This document shows positions 21,731 to 33,649 of a DNA stretch of 64,000 bases, one piece after another. The first letter of the stretch is position 1. Each line of letters opens with the position of its first letter. This DNA is from Falciphora oryzae (taxonomy: Eukaryota; Ascomycota; Sordariomycetes; Magnaporthales; Magnaporthaceae), in NCBI GenBank assembly GCA_000733355.1, contig JNVV01000003.1, forward strand, positions 1,747,780 to 1,811,779, read 5' to 3'. Below the pieces are notes generated by a model that searched no databases, was not told where the DNA came from, and saw only the letters and a list, made by a program, of their open reading frames with translations. A program made the translations under genes and the position numbers.

Positions 21731-22303
21731 ATGCAGTTCAAGACCCTCATCGTCTTTGCCCTGCCCGTCTTCGCGGCCCCGGCCAACTTCGCGATCGACC
21801 CCCAGGCCGCCGAGCTGGTGGCGCGCGCCGACGCGCCCGTCGCCGTCGACGAGGAGGCCCACCTCGAGAAGCGCGAGATCATCACGGGCATCGTCACCTC
21901 GGTGGCCATCGCTGTCGGCACCGAGATCGCCACCAAGGCCGCCAACGCCGGCATCCAGCTGATCAAGGACATCGCCAACTGGACCTCGGCGCGGGAGCAG
22001 TTCACCAAGGCCACGGTGGCCAAGATGTGGGACGAGAACCCGGACCCCAAGAAGTACGCGGCCGCCATCTGCAACAACGTCGGCTACCACTTCAAGGACG
22101 GCGGCAACGGCGCCGTCGGCAAGGTCAGCGTCGACCTCAAGCAGGGCGCCCTCCGCACCAACTACGACTGCTTCTACCTTGAGGCCGGCAACACCTTCTT
22201 CAGCGAGGGTGACGGCGGCTACATCAACCTGGCCACCAGGAACCTGGCGAGCTGCAAGTTCGACAAGGGCAACAAGAAGACCAAGCCCAGCCTCACCTGC
22301 TAA
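21731..22303 (+). CDS. secreted DUF7888-like protein (effector-like)
   Basis: Single-exon, 190-residue protein. It has a signal peptide (about residues 1-15, MQFKTLIVFALPVFA) and a propeptide ending in a Kex2-type Lys47-Arg48 site. The mature domain starts REIITGIVTSVAIAVGTEIA, and a second conserved-looking block surrounds DGGYINLATRNLASCKF. Only four cysteines are present. The pattern matches small secreted proteins of plant-associated Sordariomycetes that I remember under DUF7888; the family number is not verified. They are candidate effectors, with no known biochemical activity. The long CT-rich leader suggests strong expression. The Met was chosen because it follows AACACCGTCAAC and directly starts the signal peptide. 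Confidence 0.82.
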   Translation: MQFKTLIVFALPVFAAPANFAIDPQAAELVARADAPVAVDEEAHLEKREIITGIVTSVAIAVGTEIATKAANAGIQLIKDIANWTSAREQFTKATVAKMWDENPDPKKYAAAICNNVGYHFKDGGNGAVGKVSVDLKQGALRTNYDCFYLEAGNTFFSEGDGGYINLATRNLASCKFDKGNKKTKPSLTC

Positions 22304-24194
22304 GCGACTCGCTAGCACCGCATTGTTTGGGCGCAGCATCCAAACGCACCGGAAGGGGCGTAGGATGCTGGGCTACGGCGCATAGACGCACCGTTCGTTT
22401 TCTCTTCTTGTTTATTCTTTTTTCGATGTATATGGTTTCGACTTCTTTTTGCAGATTGGACTTTGGTTTTTGCGACAGGGGGCTTGTTTAGAGGTAGATG
22501 TATATAGGTCTTTAGAGGCTCTGTTTGGAGCGGTAGCTAGAACAGAGGGGTCAGTCGGGGTCAGGTAGCATTTGTACTTGCAATATGCAACAAAAAACCT
22601 TTCTCCAACTTTTATCGTTCCGCTGCGACATGGCATTGTTCACCAGCCGTTGGATCCGATATTTGCCTTGGTCTCCGTCTTTTTAGGTCACGGCTCCGCC
22701 ATGATTGGCATGAAGATTGGAGGATGTTGGGACGAGAGCGAGCTCAAGTCAGCATTCCAGAAATATTCCCCCTTTCGCCTTAGCTGCCGCCTTGGCAGTG
22801 ACCAAAGGTAACACGACATGGAGGGCAGGCTTGTTTTTCGACCATCAGATCCTTATCTGACACAGTCTTCGATGCGAGCTGAGTCGTTAGCGTTGGCTAC
22901 GTCCCGATCCAGCGGTGTCCAACTAAAAAGCCATGAGGAGCGTGGGGCTCCCGCAAGCTCAATTCCTTCAACGGCCGCAACTTTATGTGACGTTAAGGTT
23001 CTGGTGCCCTGGGCTAGAGGAGACGAAAATGCAGTCGCAGTAATGCCGACGAACAGAAAGAAAAAAAAAAAAAAAAAAAAAAAAAAGTGTAAAAGGAATG
23101 ACGGGATTCGTTCACTCCCAGTGCGCGCATCGGGCCTTGTGCGCCGCCCTTGACCATCACGAGTCGGCTGCTGGCCGAGTGTTTGTTTGTTTCTCTTCTC
23201 AGCCGTCTCGTCAACGGCGTCTCCTTGCATCCCCAGACCCGCACGGTTCGGCCCACGTTGCCAAGCTTTAATCCCTTGACGCGCGTACTGCGGTTCAGGG
23301 AGGTAAGCTCCTGGGCTGAAATAGCCACGAGGAGATCAATATCTAACACCTAGCTTGTGGATATCGACATTCGACACTCGGCAGCCTCCGTAGCACCCGT
23401 CAAACGCGCTCCGGCTGTTAGTGATTGGACGTGCTTCGAGACAGGCCTTCTAACCATCTTGGGGGAGAAGACCACCGAGGCACTTGGACACGTTTCGACA
23501 CTCCTTTGTTAGTCCGTCATGGCAGCCGATCGTCACCTGTCTCCTGGTCCCTCGGGTCCTACCGCACGTTCCATATAAAAACTGACTCCTGCGCCAGCCT
23601 ATGAGGGAGCTCGAGTGACAGCGTCCGCTTGACCCTGCTTGCAACCGCCGCCCGCACCGACGCCCAGCCAATAGAAAAGTTTATAGCCCCATGGCATGAA
23701 TTGGGCCTCGAGCTTTTGGCATCCTTTCGGCATAGGTCGATCCCTGTTTCGACTTCAAGGCAAAACGTTCTTTCTGTGCCTGTTGACCAAGTCTCTACGA
23801 AAAAAAGAGACCCCGTCCCCTCCTCCTCCCAACCGCAAGCGCCCCTTGTCCGCCGTGCTTGTTCACTTCCCCGTGCTGGCTCTCAGGCAGCAGCGCCATG
23901 CCGCCGCCACGCTCCCCCATCCCATTGATATCTCCCCCACGCCCGCACCGCGTGAGCCATGCTGCCGACCCCAAGTCTCGTGTTTGACGCTTCGGAGAGG
24001 CAAACCAGAAGACAGGTAAGCATCCAAGCAATCACCCCCCAGGGCTGCGGCTCTGAGCACCAAAAATATCGACAAGACTAACAAAACACATGAGGGTGCC
24101 ACCCTCAAGGGTCGCTTGGGAGAAGTACACGCCATAACCCGGCACGGTCGGCCGGCGGCGCGCTCGCGCCTGCCCGCTCACCCTCGCTGAGCAA
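22304..24194. other. intergenic
   Basis: 3' flank of the secreted-protein gene and promoter of the seven-TM gene. A poly-A run of about 27 lies at 23060-23086. A 67-codon frame at 23150 looks like a signal peptide but starts with TTG. No gene is called. Confidence 0.45.
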
Positions 24195-25744
24195 ATGGCG
24201 GGCTTCCTGATCCCGCCATGGTACCAGGCCGCGCCGGCCAGCCCGCAGATGTTCAGCATCGCGCTGTTCCTCATGGGCTGCTTCACGACCGTCACCATCT
24301 TCACGACCTTCAAGGCCGCGGGCCAGACGTACAAGGTCCTGAAGAGGACGCGGGGGCGGAGGCCGGGCACCTACGTCATCATGATCTGGCTGGACTGGCT
24401 GGTCAACATCCTGATGGCTGTCCTTGCCTGGCTGTTTGTCACCGAAGAAATACAGCCCAGGTAATTTACCTCCCTACCGACCCGCCGCTTCGAATGCCGT
24501 CCCCCTTCGCCACGCTTGTTTGCTACACGAACCGGTGCTGATCGACAGCAAACGCCGATTTGGAACGGCAGCTTCTGGCTTTTCTTTTCGCTGAGTATGT
24601 GCGGCGGTCCCCTTTCTGCCGCTGCGGCCATCGCGGAAGATCCAACCATAGCTCACAGCCGCTGACTTGTATCCAGTCTGCCTCTTCGTCCTCGAGGTAC
24701 GCTACGTAGAAGTTTCACACGCCTCCTCTCGCCCCTCTTGAGCCCCGCTGACCATGCGGGACATGTGAGTGAGCCAGGTGCAGCTGATCGCCCAGATCCT
24801 GATCAACCGCATCTCGCTCCTGATGATTGACCGGCGCAAGATCGCCAGGCTCAAGTGGGGGACCGCGTCGGCGCTCATGGCCATCTGCGTCGGCGTCTTT
24901 GTCGTCTGGATCCCGGCGCACCTCCAAATCTCCCCCAATTATATCTTTGTCAACAACGTCTGGGATCGCATCGAGAAGGCCTTGATCCTAGTCATGGATG
25001 CGGGATTAAACATTTATTTCCTGTGGCTGGTCAAGTCCACCCTCCTTGACTACGGCCTCACCAAGTACAAGACTGTATTCCGCTTCAACCTGATCGCCGT
25101 CTTTGTATCAGTCACTCTTGATGTAAGACGGCCGATCCACTCTCCTTCCTAGAAACTTAATACAGCTGACGGCTCTTGGACCTCTGCGAGCACCAGGCCA
25201 TCAACATTGGCGTAATGTCCGTCCAAGACGGCTGGATGTACGTTGTCCCTCCCATGCACGCGCATGTATCAAATCCGGCCTTGTTAAACTCCTCCCCGTC
25301 TCCCACAGGTACATGATCTTCCAGCCAATCTCATACATGATCAAGCTCTACATCGAGATGAACATGGCCGAGCTGATCTGCCGGATCGTGCTCGACCCCA
25401 GGAAGCGCTCGCGGCCCCCCACCAGCATCCGCAACCCCATCAACCCGCCCCCGAGCGACTGCTTCCCGGACTGGTGGGACGACGACGGCCCCTCCAACCC
25501 GTCCACCCAGCCGAGCCTCGGGCCCAGCAGGCGCACCGCCGCCTCGTCGTCGGCCATCCCGCTGGAGCTCCAGGGCCTGCCGATACCGCCGGGCTCGCAC
25601 CCGGCCAGCACGACCGCCGCCGACGAGCAAAACCTGATATCGCCGGTGCGGCCCCAGGCGAGGGAGAAGCCGAGGGAGGAAGGGCGGATGAAGATACCGA
25701 GCTGGAGCGGGGCGAACACGCGCGTCAGCGCGCCACCGAGGTAA
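24195..25744 (+). CDS. seven-transmembrane protein of unknown function
   Basis: Six exons were reconstructed: 24195-24460, 24572-24594, 24677-24696, 24778-25122, 25197-25237 and 25309-25744. Phases agree and give 376 residues. Two of the exons are micro-exons of 23 and 20 nt. Seven hydrophobic helices fall at about 19-39, 60-82, 89-112, 130-150, 168-188, 206-226 and 231-255. They are followed by a cytosolic Pro/Ser-rich tail of about 120 residues. The short extracellular N-terminus and long intracellular tail resemble fungal GPCR-like or Rhodopsin_dom_fun-type proteins. I see no diagnostic motif such as a retinal Lys or a CFEM domain. A receptor role is only a guess. The micro-exons are the least certain joins, though each restores a continuous TM3. 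Confidence 0.75.
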
Positions 25745-27104
25745 CAACGGATCGATCCGAGGGATGGGCGGCGCCATGAGGGAAGGGAGAAAAGCATACG
25801 TAGGAGAGTTATAAGCCACCTCGGAGAACACCCCCCGGATATGTTACGAAAGCTATATCGGATCGAATGAATACACGATGCATTCAGAAACGGCACCTAC
25901 GAGACAGGTTCACAAACTATCGTGATGGGTCAGAGAAGACCATGCGCGTTTGCTCGCTGTCCCGGTTTTATGCCGCGTGCCAAGCGGGGCGACTATCCTA
26001 CCGACTTCATGTATAGATCCCCCACCCCACCGGGCCGGACCGCACGATCGAACACTCACACTAGCCATACAAGGATTCTATCGCGTTCATCCAACTCCTA
26101 ATCAGCGAGGGGGTGTTGGGGGAGAGTTAGAAAGGTTTCCATGAAATGGGGTGCCCGTGTTGAAAAGATGGAAGCGAACTGCCTGTTTCCCTAACGAAGA
26201 GGCATGTTGATTCTAGAGCATCAGGTCGACATAAAATCCCGAATATCTCGCTCACAGAAAAAAAGGTCAGCGGGGACGATGGAGTCAGAGGCAAAAGCAC
26301 GATCTTTGCAGAGATCCAACCACATGTTCGTGTCTAGACCATACCTACTGTTTAGGTTATGTAGGTAGGCGGTCACGGCGAAAGGTATGCAGGCCGGCGT
26401 TTGCCTAAGAATGCCCTCTGACAGGGCAGGTACCGAAAATTTGGGGGTGTGCATACCTAGGTACCACCTAGGTAGGTAGCCGAACCCGGTGAAAACGAGT
26501 GTGGTCATCGTCAAATTGTGAAAAAAAAAAGTGTTAGCGTCAAAGAAGGAGATGGCCAACCAATAAACAGCTGGCAATTTTCAACCATCCCGCCCAGAGG
26601 AAGGAGAAGATGGCCAATCAACAACCGAAACCAATCGGGCAAGAAAAGATGAGGTTGTGGGAGCCAAGTATGTACTCTCAGCCTTACTCCTCAACTCGGG
26701 CGGGCTGGGGGAAAAGGGTCAAAAAGTTTCAGCGTCAAAGGAGATGGTTGGCTTCTCGACGTCCGATCAATTTAAGTGACCTACCGATGTCATTCACCTC
26801 ACCTGGTGAGGACCACGCAAAGTACACAGAAATAAATCTTCCAGACATTTCTTCATTCATCTTGCCACGCGAAAATGTTAGACTCCATTGAGAGTAGTCG
26901 ACGTGTATTAGCACTGGCAACATTTTCCACCCCTGCAGCCCATATCGCGTGGAGGCAGTAGGCGGCATCAAGAGGGCTGACTACCTGGTACCAACATGCA
27001 GATACGACCATAAGTGAAATAATAAGTTAGAGAGATAAGGTTGTATTCTGCCTCACAAGAGAAACCACCCTTCTTCCCAAACGGCCTGTAAACCGACAAC
27101 CACC
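25745..27104. other. intergenic
   Basis: No confident gene. It contains CCTAGGTAGG-type short repeats near 26455-26480. A partly duplicated segment (AGCGTCAAAG…GATGG at about 26535-26560 and 26730-26750) is also present. A 118-codon minus-strand frame (26221-26577) starts with TTG and has no features. Confidence 0.4.
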
Positions 27105-28780
27105 TCAACCCCGGCCGTCCAGCGCATCAGCCGCGAGTCCCAACGCCGCGCCAGCAGCCCCAAACGCCCAGAGAGCCGCGTGTACCCCGCCGCCGTCGAA
27201 GCGGTGCGTCGGCGCGCCAAACGGCTGCAGGCTGCGGTAGACAAGAGTCGCGGCCGTGGCGATAGACACGCCCAGTATGCTCGTGTAGACTGTGGTGAGG
27301 AACTCGGATTGGCCACGCAGCGGCGTCGCCAACGACAGTGATGTAGGCGCGGGCCCGGCATCAGGGGCGCCGCCCTTGTTCTTTTTATTGCTCTCATAGG
27401 CCTGCCGTCTCTCCTGCCTCCACGCCGACCACTGAGCCCCAACCCCACTAGGAAGGGACGCCATGCAGCCGGCCGCAAGCCGCGCCGCGACACTCAGCAG
27501 CGACGTCGGCGACGACGAGCAGAATGAGACCGCCTCCTCGGATGCCCAAGGGAGTTGGCTTGGCTCGACCGGGAACCACGCAGCACGCGCGTCATCGACG
27601 AACGCGGCTAGGTCAGGATACTTCTGGCCCACGACCTCGCGGAGCCATGGGCGCGGCAGCGTGGGGACCGCCATAAGCGCCAGGTAGCCGAACGCAAGGC
27701 ACTCAAAGGACGACGGCGGCCGGCCTCCACTGCCGCCTCCCTCCTGGTCCTGGTGATGAGCCCAAGGGCCCCGCAACCAGCCCTCGCCGAGGCCCGGCGC
27801 CACATCAGCCCCAGTGCCGAGACAGGAGTTTAGGACGTCGAGCACCGAGGCCGCGGCGGCTTCGAGCCGGAAGCGGGCCTTGGCCTCGGGGGTCATGGAG
27901 GAGGAGATACCGCCACGGCTGCGCGGCTGAAGGCTGACGGGAATAAAGCTCCGCGCTGCCGCGTCTCTGGGGGTGGCGTCGGGATTGGCTGCATCGCGAT
28001 CCGTGTCGAGGTCGGAAAAGTCCAGGTGCTCGGCGCGTCTGGACATGGCGCGGCGGCGGGCTGGACCCTCGGTCCAGCCCAGGGGGAAGGGTAGAATCTG
28101 GCTGATGGCCGGGCGGGTGGCGCCGGACCAATTGGCAGACGAGACGTAGAGCGACAGGGCGAGAAGGGGCGCGGCGTGAGCAGTCAGGAAGACACAGTGG
28201 GCGGTTGAGTCAGCCAGAGACGCGGGGGGAAGACTCAGCCGGCTGTCAAGGCTAGGCCACCGGCTGTCCACTGCAGAACCGCCGGCTCCGGTTTCAGGAG
28301 TTGGGGCGATGGTGAGAATCAGGCCCAGAACTCCCTGGAAGCCAGAAGCCCATTCGCCGGAAAGAGTGTTGTGGATGGCGGGGAGGTGGTCTAGTTAAGG
28401 TTTTTCAGCAAAAGACCAGCACCCACTACCGGCGATGAACCCGTTCGGTGCTTGTACAGCGGGGCGAAGGGCTTAGAATAGGGCATGACGATCAGCAGTG
28501 GGGAACGAGCTTCCCGAGCTTTCGGGCCAGCGACCTTGGGACGAAGGAGCGGTCGCGATGTCTCGCGATGCACCAACAGGCAAGCAACAGACGGCTTCAT
28601 GGCTGCGTGTCCCAGGGGTTGTCACTTACTCGTTGGTACGGCGGAGGGGCTGGCAGCGACGAGCTCATAGTCGCCTGGCCCAACGGCATGCTTGAGATAT
28701 GCGATAGCGGCCAGGCACTCCGCATCGATAGAGGCGAGACCGAAGGCCGGGCCCCAGACATGGAGGCGGAGGATCGGCAT
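27105..28780 (-). CDS. SAM37: SAM complex subunit SAM37 (metaxin/Tom37 family)
   Basis: Two exons (28780-28630 and 28390-27105; 239-nt intron with GTAAGT donor) encode 478 residues. The protein sits on the cytosolic face of the mitochondrial outer membrane and helps the SAM complex insert beta-barrel proteins. The N-terminal Tom37/thioredoxin-like domain is recognisable from LHVWGPAFGLASIDAECLAA, then VPTNHLPAIHN across the splice junction. The GST-C-like metaxin region includes FECLAFGYLALMAVPTLPRP and KYPDLAAFVDDARAAWFP. Two hydrophobic segments near the C-terminus (about 425-447 and 455-470) suit membrane attachment. Between the two halves lies a long low-complexity insert, common in filamentous fungi. 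Confidence 0.88.
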
Positions 28781-31700
28781 GGCTGTTGGCTGGACCTCTG
28801 CGCTAGGCGCTGTGCAATGAGAGAGCAACCCGGGAGGGGCCGGCAGGCGGCAGGGCAAGACAGCAGCTGTATCAAGACAGGTGCAGGAACAAGGCCTGGG
28901 CCAGCGGGAGCAGAAGACGACGGCTCTGTGTCCGGACGGCACACGAGCAGCCCACCCCTCGGCGTGCAAATCGCCGCTGCACGCGCAAGGATTCCCCGCC
29001 GGCAGAGGTGGCCGTCGAAACCCCCCGGCCGATCTGGACTGGATGTTTCGCCAAGCTTGTTTCCTTCCGCGGGGTCCGGACGGTTGGTTGGGGGTTGGTA
29101 CCTCGCCGAGAAGGTACCTAGGGCCTGGCGCCCGGACGGCGAAACAAGGGGGGCCGGGCTTCTTTATTTTGGGTTCGGTAGGATCCTGGAAAAGCTGGGG
29201 GTGGATCGTCTGGTGTGCGGCTGCTGCAGCCAGCAGACCGAGTCGGGAAAGCCGGCGGTTGTCTTGAGGCGCCGGCTCTCGAGATTCCTACCCGAACACT
29301 AATTGGCTGGGCCTGGATTCACCGTGAAACGGCCAGGGAAAGTGTGCATGTGTGTGTGCTGCGGGTGGCAAACGAGCGGGCGCTTGAATAATATCTCTGG
29401 CGGCCAAGCTTGTGGTCTGGCCTCGCCAAGTGAGGGTGCCGCGGCGCAGATCCGAGGCGTCTAGCCTCTCCGGATCCTGATCAGGTACCAATCTGGCCAG
29501 AAAGGTCCCGGGAGAAAGGGACGGTTGTGCGACCCTGCACAAGTCGGCTTTGTTGGTGATGGTGCCTGAGATATTGGAGAAGCTAGACGATGCATCAGCT
29601 TGCAGGCAAAAACCCGAAAGCAATCAGACGCGCCCGCATTTGGCTTGATCCCCCCCCCCCTACGACCCCACAGTTCCATGGCATTGGTTCCGCCGAACAA
29701 GCAAAGAAAAAAGCACGCGAGAGCACGTGACGACGAATTTGTGAAACGAACCTTTGAAAATTTCCCGATAAGATAGACCCCCTTTTCCCGCTCATCGTGC
29801 CCGCTTGACCTCACCTCAGCAGCGCCGACGATGGGTACCCGGCCGACGGGGACCGTTGACCCCCTACCGAACGGCGAGCACAGCCGCCCTCGGCGTTCAC
29901 AGGGAAGTTGGTGGCGTTTCCTCACCTTCTGAAACAAGCGGTGGCTCTCGTTGGTCAACAATTTTATGATCAACGCAAAAAAAGAGACTTTCACTGGTGT
30001 GCCGGTGATGCCAGAATGTTTTGGCTGAGCGGGCAAGTTCCCCGTCTCAGTCCTCGCCCGGTGCGTACGTCTCCTCCTCGTCCGTCTCATCGACTCGAGC
30101 CCGCCGGGCATCCTCTGATTTTGCTGACCTCACTCCTCCCCGCAACCCGAGTAATGAGGGCGCAGGGCCTTGGCACATCAATGCACATCATCGCCGCAAG
30201 CGGCGAGGTGGGCGCTTCATGTCCCAAGGTTGATGATGCCATCTTGATCGCCGTCATGACAGGGCCCAGTCTGCATGCTTAGCGCCGAGCCAGGGAAACA
30301 AACCTTCTCGATAGCAGGAACGCGCACCACCCAAGCCTCTCGTCAGATGCTTGTGGCTGCCACACGTCCTTCGTTGCACCGCATTGAGTGGTTCGAGAAG
30401 TTGATTGATCAGTTCAAACCAGGGAGACACGTCGTGCCTTGCGCAAGCCGCGGCCGCTGCTCGCCGATGAGGATTTCAGAGTACTTTTGCAGGCTCCGTT
30501 TCAGGAATATGGGTCTCAGCTGGTGGCCAGCTTCATCGTCTTTGTCCGTGCTACACTCCTCTGAGGCAACAAGATGACTTTGTGCGAATTGGCAAGGGGG
30601 GCCAAAAAGGGGGTGGGTCGGAGGCGACGACCCAAGGTAGGTAGATCATCAAATGTCAAAAGGCCCAGTGGCAAGGCAGAGAGAGATATCAGTCCTCAAT
30701 GCAACCAAGCACTCTCCGTCGTCCGAGGTGTCCGCCATGGAACGCAGTGTTGCATGGAGGAGTTCCCACAACCGAGTACGTAGGCACATGTAGGATTTAC
30801 AATTCGTAACATGAATGGGGAGTCCGTTTGTTTTGTTCGGCTCTGACGGCAGATCACGCCCATTCTAAGCGAAATCTGCGACGCCCCTGCGTTGCCTTCA
30901 ATATCCGTCAACAAATGTCTAGCCCCCCGCGTAAGCACAGCTCAGGAATTGAACGACATTGGGGACCCAGGGGGTTGCTGCTGCTCAGCATCATGCTGTG
31001 GAAAAGGGGCCACCAGCCATGGGGACATACCGAAAGCACAGTGACTTCATCTGGATGACATTGATCCATTCAAAAACCCCCACAGTTGCCGAACCCGGTG
31101 AAGAGAGAAGACCCGTGCCGCCCACTTTCGATGGATCAATTTCCTCCGACATGCATAGCCGCCCGAGCCAAAGTCGAAAGGGCGTTGGGTAGCAGGAAAA
31201 AAAAAAAAACATGTCATCATTGCTTCTTTTGCCGTGCAGCAGAATCATGGGTAGAGGTGGATATTACCTGGTATGTGCTCCAAACGGACGTTTTGGTCGC
31301 CCTTTGCTGCTCTCTAAAGGAATTTCCTAAAACAAACGCTCGCTTTGAACCTCGGCGCGCTCAACCCCGTTTGTAAACCTCCGCTCACCGTTCTCCATCC
31401 GCGATGCAGTTTCGGCCATCGTCGAACCCCACAAGTCTCTTTTTTCGTCCCTTCTCTCTCGCCTGCCCGCCTGTTCATCGGTTGCGGGACTTCGATTTCC
31501 TGTACGCGAGACTTTGGCGATGATGGGCGGGGGCGAGGTCCCGTCGACCCGCTCGGGAACCAACGAGACGAAGCGAGTTGCACATCACTCTCCAAAACCG
31601 CCACGTCGAAAAGCACATCATCCACAGCACAGCACAGCACGCAGCATTGATGCTCATGTGCCATGTACACGTAGACCTGCCTGCATACATGCATGCATGC

Positions 31701-33649
31701 ATTAAACGTACCAGACGCGCCGATGGGCTGGATCGACGAGTAAGGGAACATCTCCGGGGTGAGTTTTGTCAAGACTCTTGGGAAAAAGTGAGTTAGGTAC
31801 CCCTCGACGTTGGAGAAAAAAAAAATCACACCGCCCAGTCCGCATCTGCAAGGCCTCGTGACCCAGAGTTTTTCTTGGCATCGTTCGGTTTGGGGTTGGG
31901 GGCCGTGGGATCAAAGATCAGAATCGAGATCCGCTGGGTCATCACAACCCCACAGATCTAACTCACAGGAGAACCAAGAGGAGAAGGAAGAAGCAAAAAA
32001 AAAAAAATACTCTTTGCTTGGCACGTCTGAGTGGGAGGAGGCACTGCATAAGGCGGCCGCGCGCGCCGTCCCCCTGCTATACTATACCCTCAAAAGGCAG
32101 CTCGGTTGAAGATGCCATTCGAAACCGTGCAGGCATCTAGCCATCTACCTCACTTACATAGGGCCACGATGATGCAATAGCGCCTGTCGGGAGCGCTGTC
32201 AGTCTCTTTTCTCGTCCGCACTTGTGGGCGGGGGAGCCCGTCGTCTGATTGCCCAAGTGGAGTTTTTTTTTTCATGTCCATGTGAATCCGAAGCCCATGT
32301 TCATTCACCACGGTGCACCCCTCAAGAGACATCAAGAAAGTCGCGCAAAGTACATGTTGGGCATGTACCTACACCGCGGGGGTGATTCTTGTTTCCCGCA
32401 CCGAAGGGGGTGAGGAGGAAGGATCCAGAGTGGACCGTGTAGCATCTTTCCGACATGAATGACGGAGTGCTGTTCCGAGGAGCATCGTTCGCGCGGGCTT
32501 CCTCGGAAGGCTGAAGGGAGGGAAGAAAAAAAAAAAAAAAAGAGTGGAGGCCGAACAGAAACACAACGAGGCATCTCCGGGCCTCTGGTTCAAACAGGTG
32601 GGCCGGCTACGCTGGCTGGGGGAGACAGGATGGCAGACAGCACCCATACCCAACATACGTGCTTATTTGCTCCCGACACGATCACCATGGGTGGGAAATA
32701 GGGATGCGGCAGATACGGATATGCGCGGGAGGCGGGAGGCAACTGTTGCCGGAGATTAAAAAGGAGAAAGAGCAAGGAAGGCTCAAGTCGGCTGTCCCCG
32801 AGCAGTGGACATGCTCGTGTTGTTCCACGGCAACAACAGGCGGTCGTCGGGCGATCCTGTCGAGGGGCGCGTGGAGAAAGAGAAAGAAACATTTTTCGAC
32901 GGCGATGTTTGGGAGTGTCCCAAACGCCAGGCTTGGTCGGAATCCAGGGAGCAGACGAACAGGCGGGATCCCGGCCACAGGGCCTGAAGCTGCAAATTTG
33001 TCATCCCTGACTCGGGAAGCATGTCTGGAGTTGCGATTCCATTGCCCTTTTCATGTGGAGGCTCCACGATTTTGTTGGGTCGACGCGCCGGAGAGCCGAC
33101 TTGCCAGGCCGAGCGCCGTCGACGCAGAGGACGGCATGTGGCGCACAAACACAGACACATGATAATCGTGAAATCTTGGGAAATATTGCGGCATGACATT
33201 GATATCTTGGCCTTCATGTTCAAATCATCGGTTGCTCACGACTTCCATATCGGAACGAGGCATGTAAGAGGGGAAATTCTCATAAAATAAAACTCGTAAA
33301 ACCCAAAGCCAGGCCAAAGTGCCTTGGCTGTTCCCATTCCAAAAGTCTCCTGCCCTATCTATAAGGGTGGAGGGGGTATCGGCGACGATGTACAGTTCTT
33401 TTAAAGACGCCGTGAAAATCAGAGAAAATAGGGAACTACTCACTCTCGTGCTTGGGTCGGAGCCCAAGCATGCGAGGAAAGCAAATGGTAAGAGGAAAAA
33501 ACATGATGCTCGTAAGACCCACCCCGTACGCCGGGGTTTATTCCCTCGCCCAAGAAAAACAAAACCAACCCTGATTAAAAAGACCCAGTATGCCCATATA
33601 GAAGTACACGTGTAATGCGTCCTGTATAGGCGCCACGGTGGAGTAAGAA

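Noticed and set aside
23150..23353. Plus-strand frame with a signal-peptide-like start
   Set aside because: The first codon is TTG, and no splice site or upstream ATG rescues it.
26221..26577. 118-codon minus-strand frame
   Set aside because: TTG start, no conserved features, and it overlaps short CCTAGGTAGG repeats.
27005..27020. TACGACCATA, similar to the 5' end of fungal 5S rRNA
   Set aside because: The rest of 5S rRNA does not follow; a 10-bp match is compatible with chance.
29461..30111. 216-codon minus-strand frame in the gene-poor interval
   Set aside because: No domain, random-looking composition, and no promoter or splice context.
31759..31967. GTGAGT donors paired with a CTAACTCACAG acceptor in the gene-poor interval
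   Set aside because: The flanking sequence has no sustained reading frame in any phase. It could be an intron of a non-coding RNA, but there is no other support.
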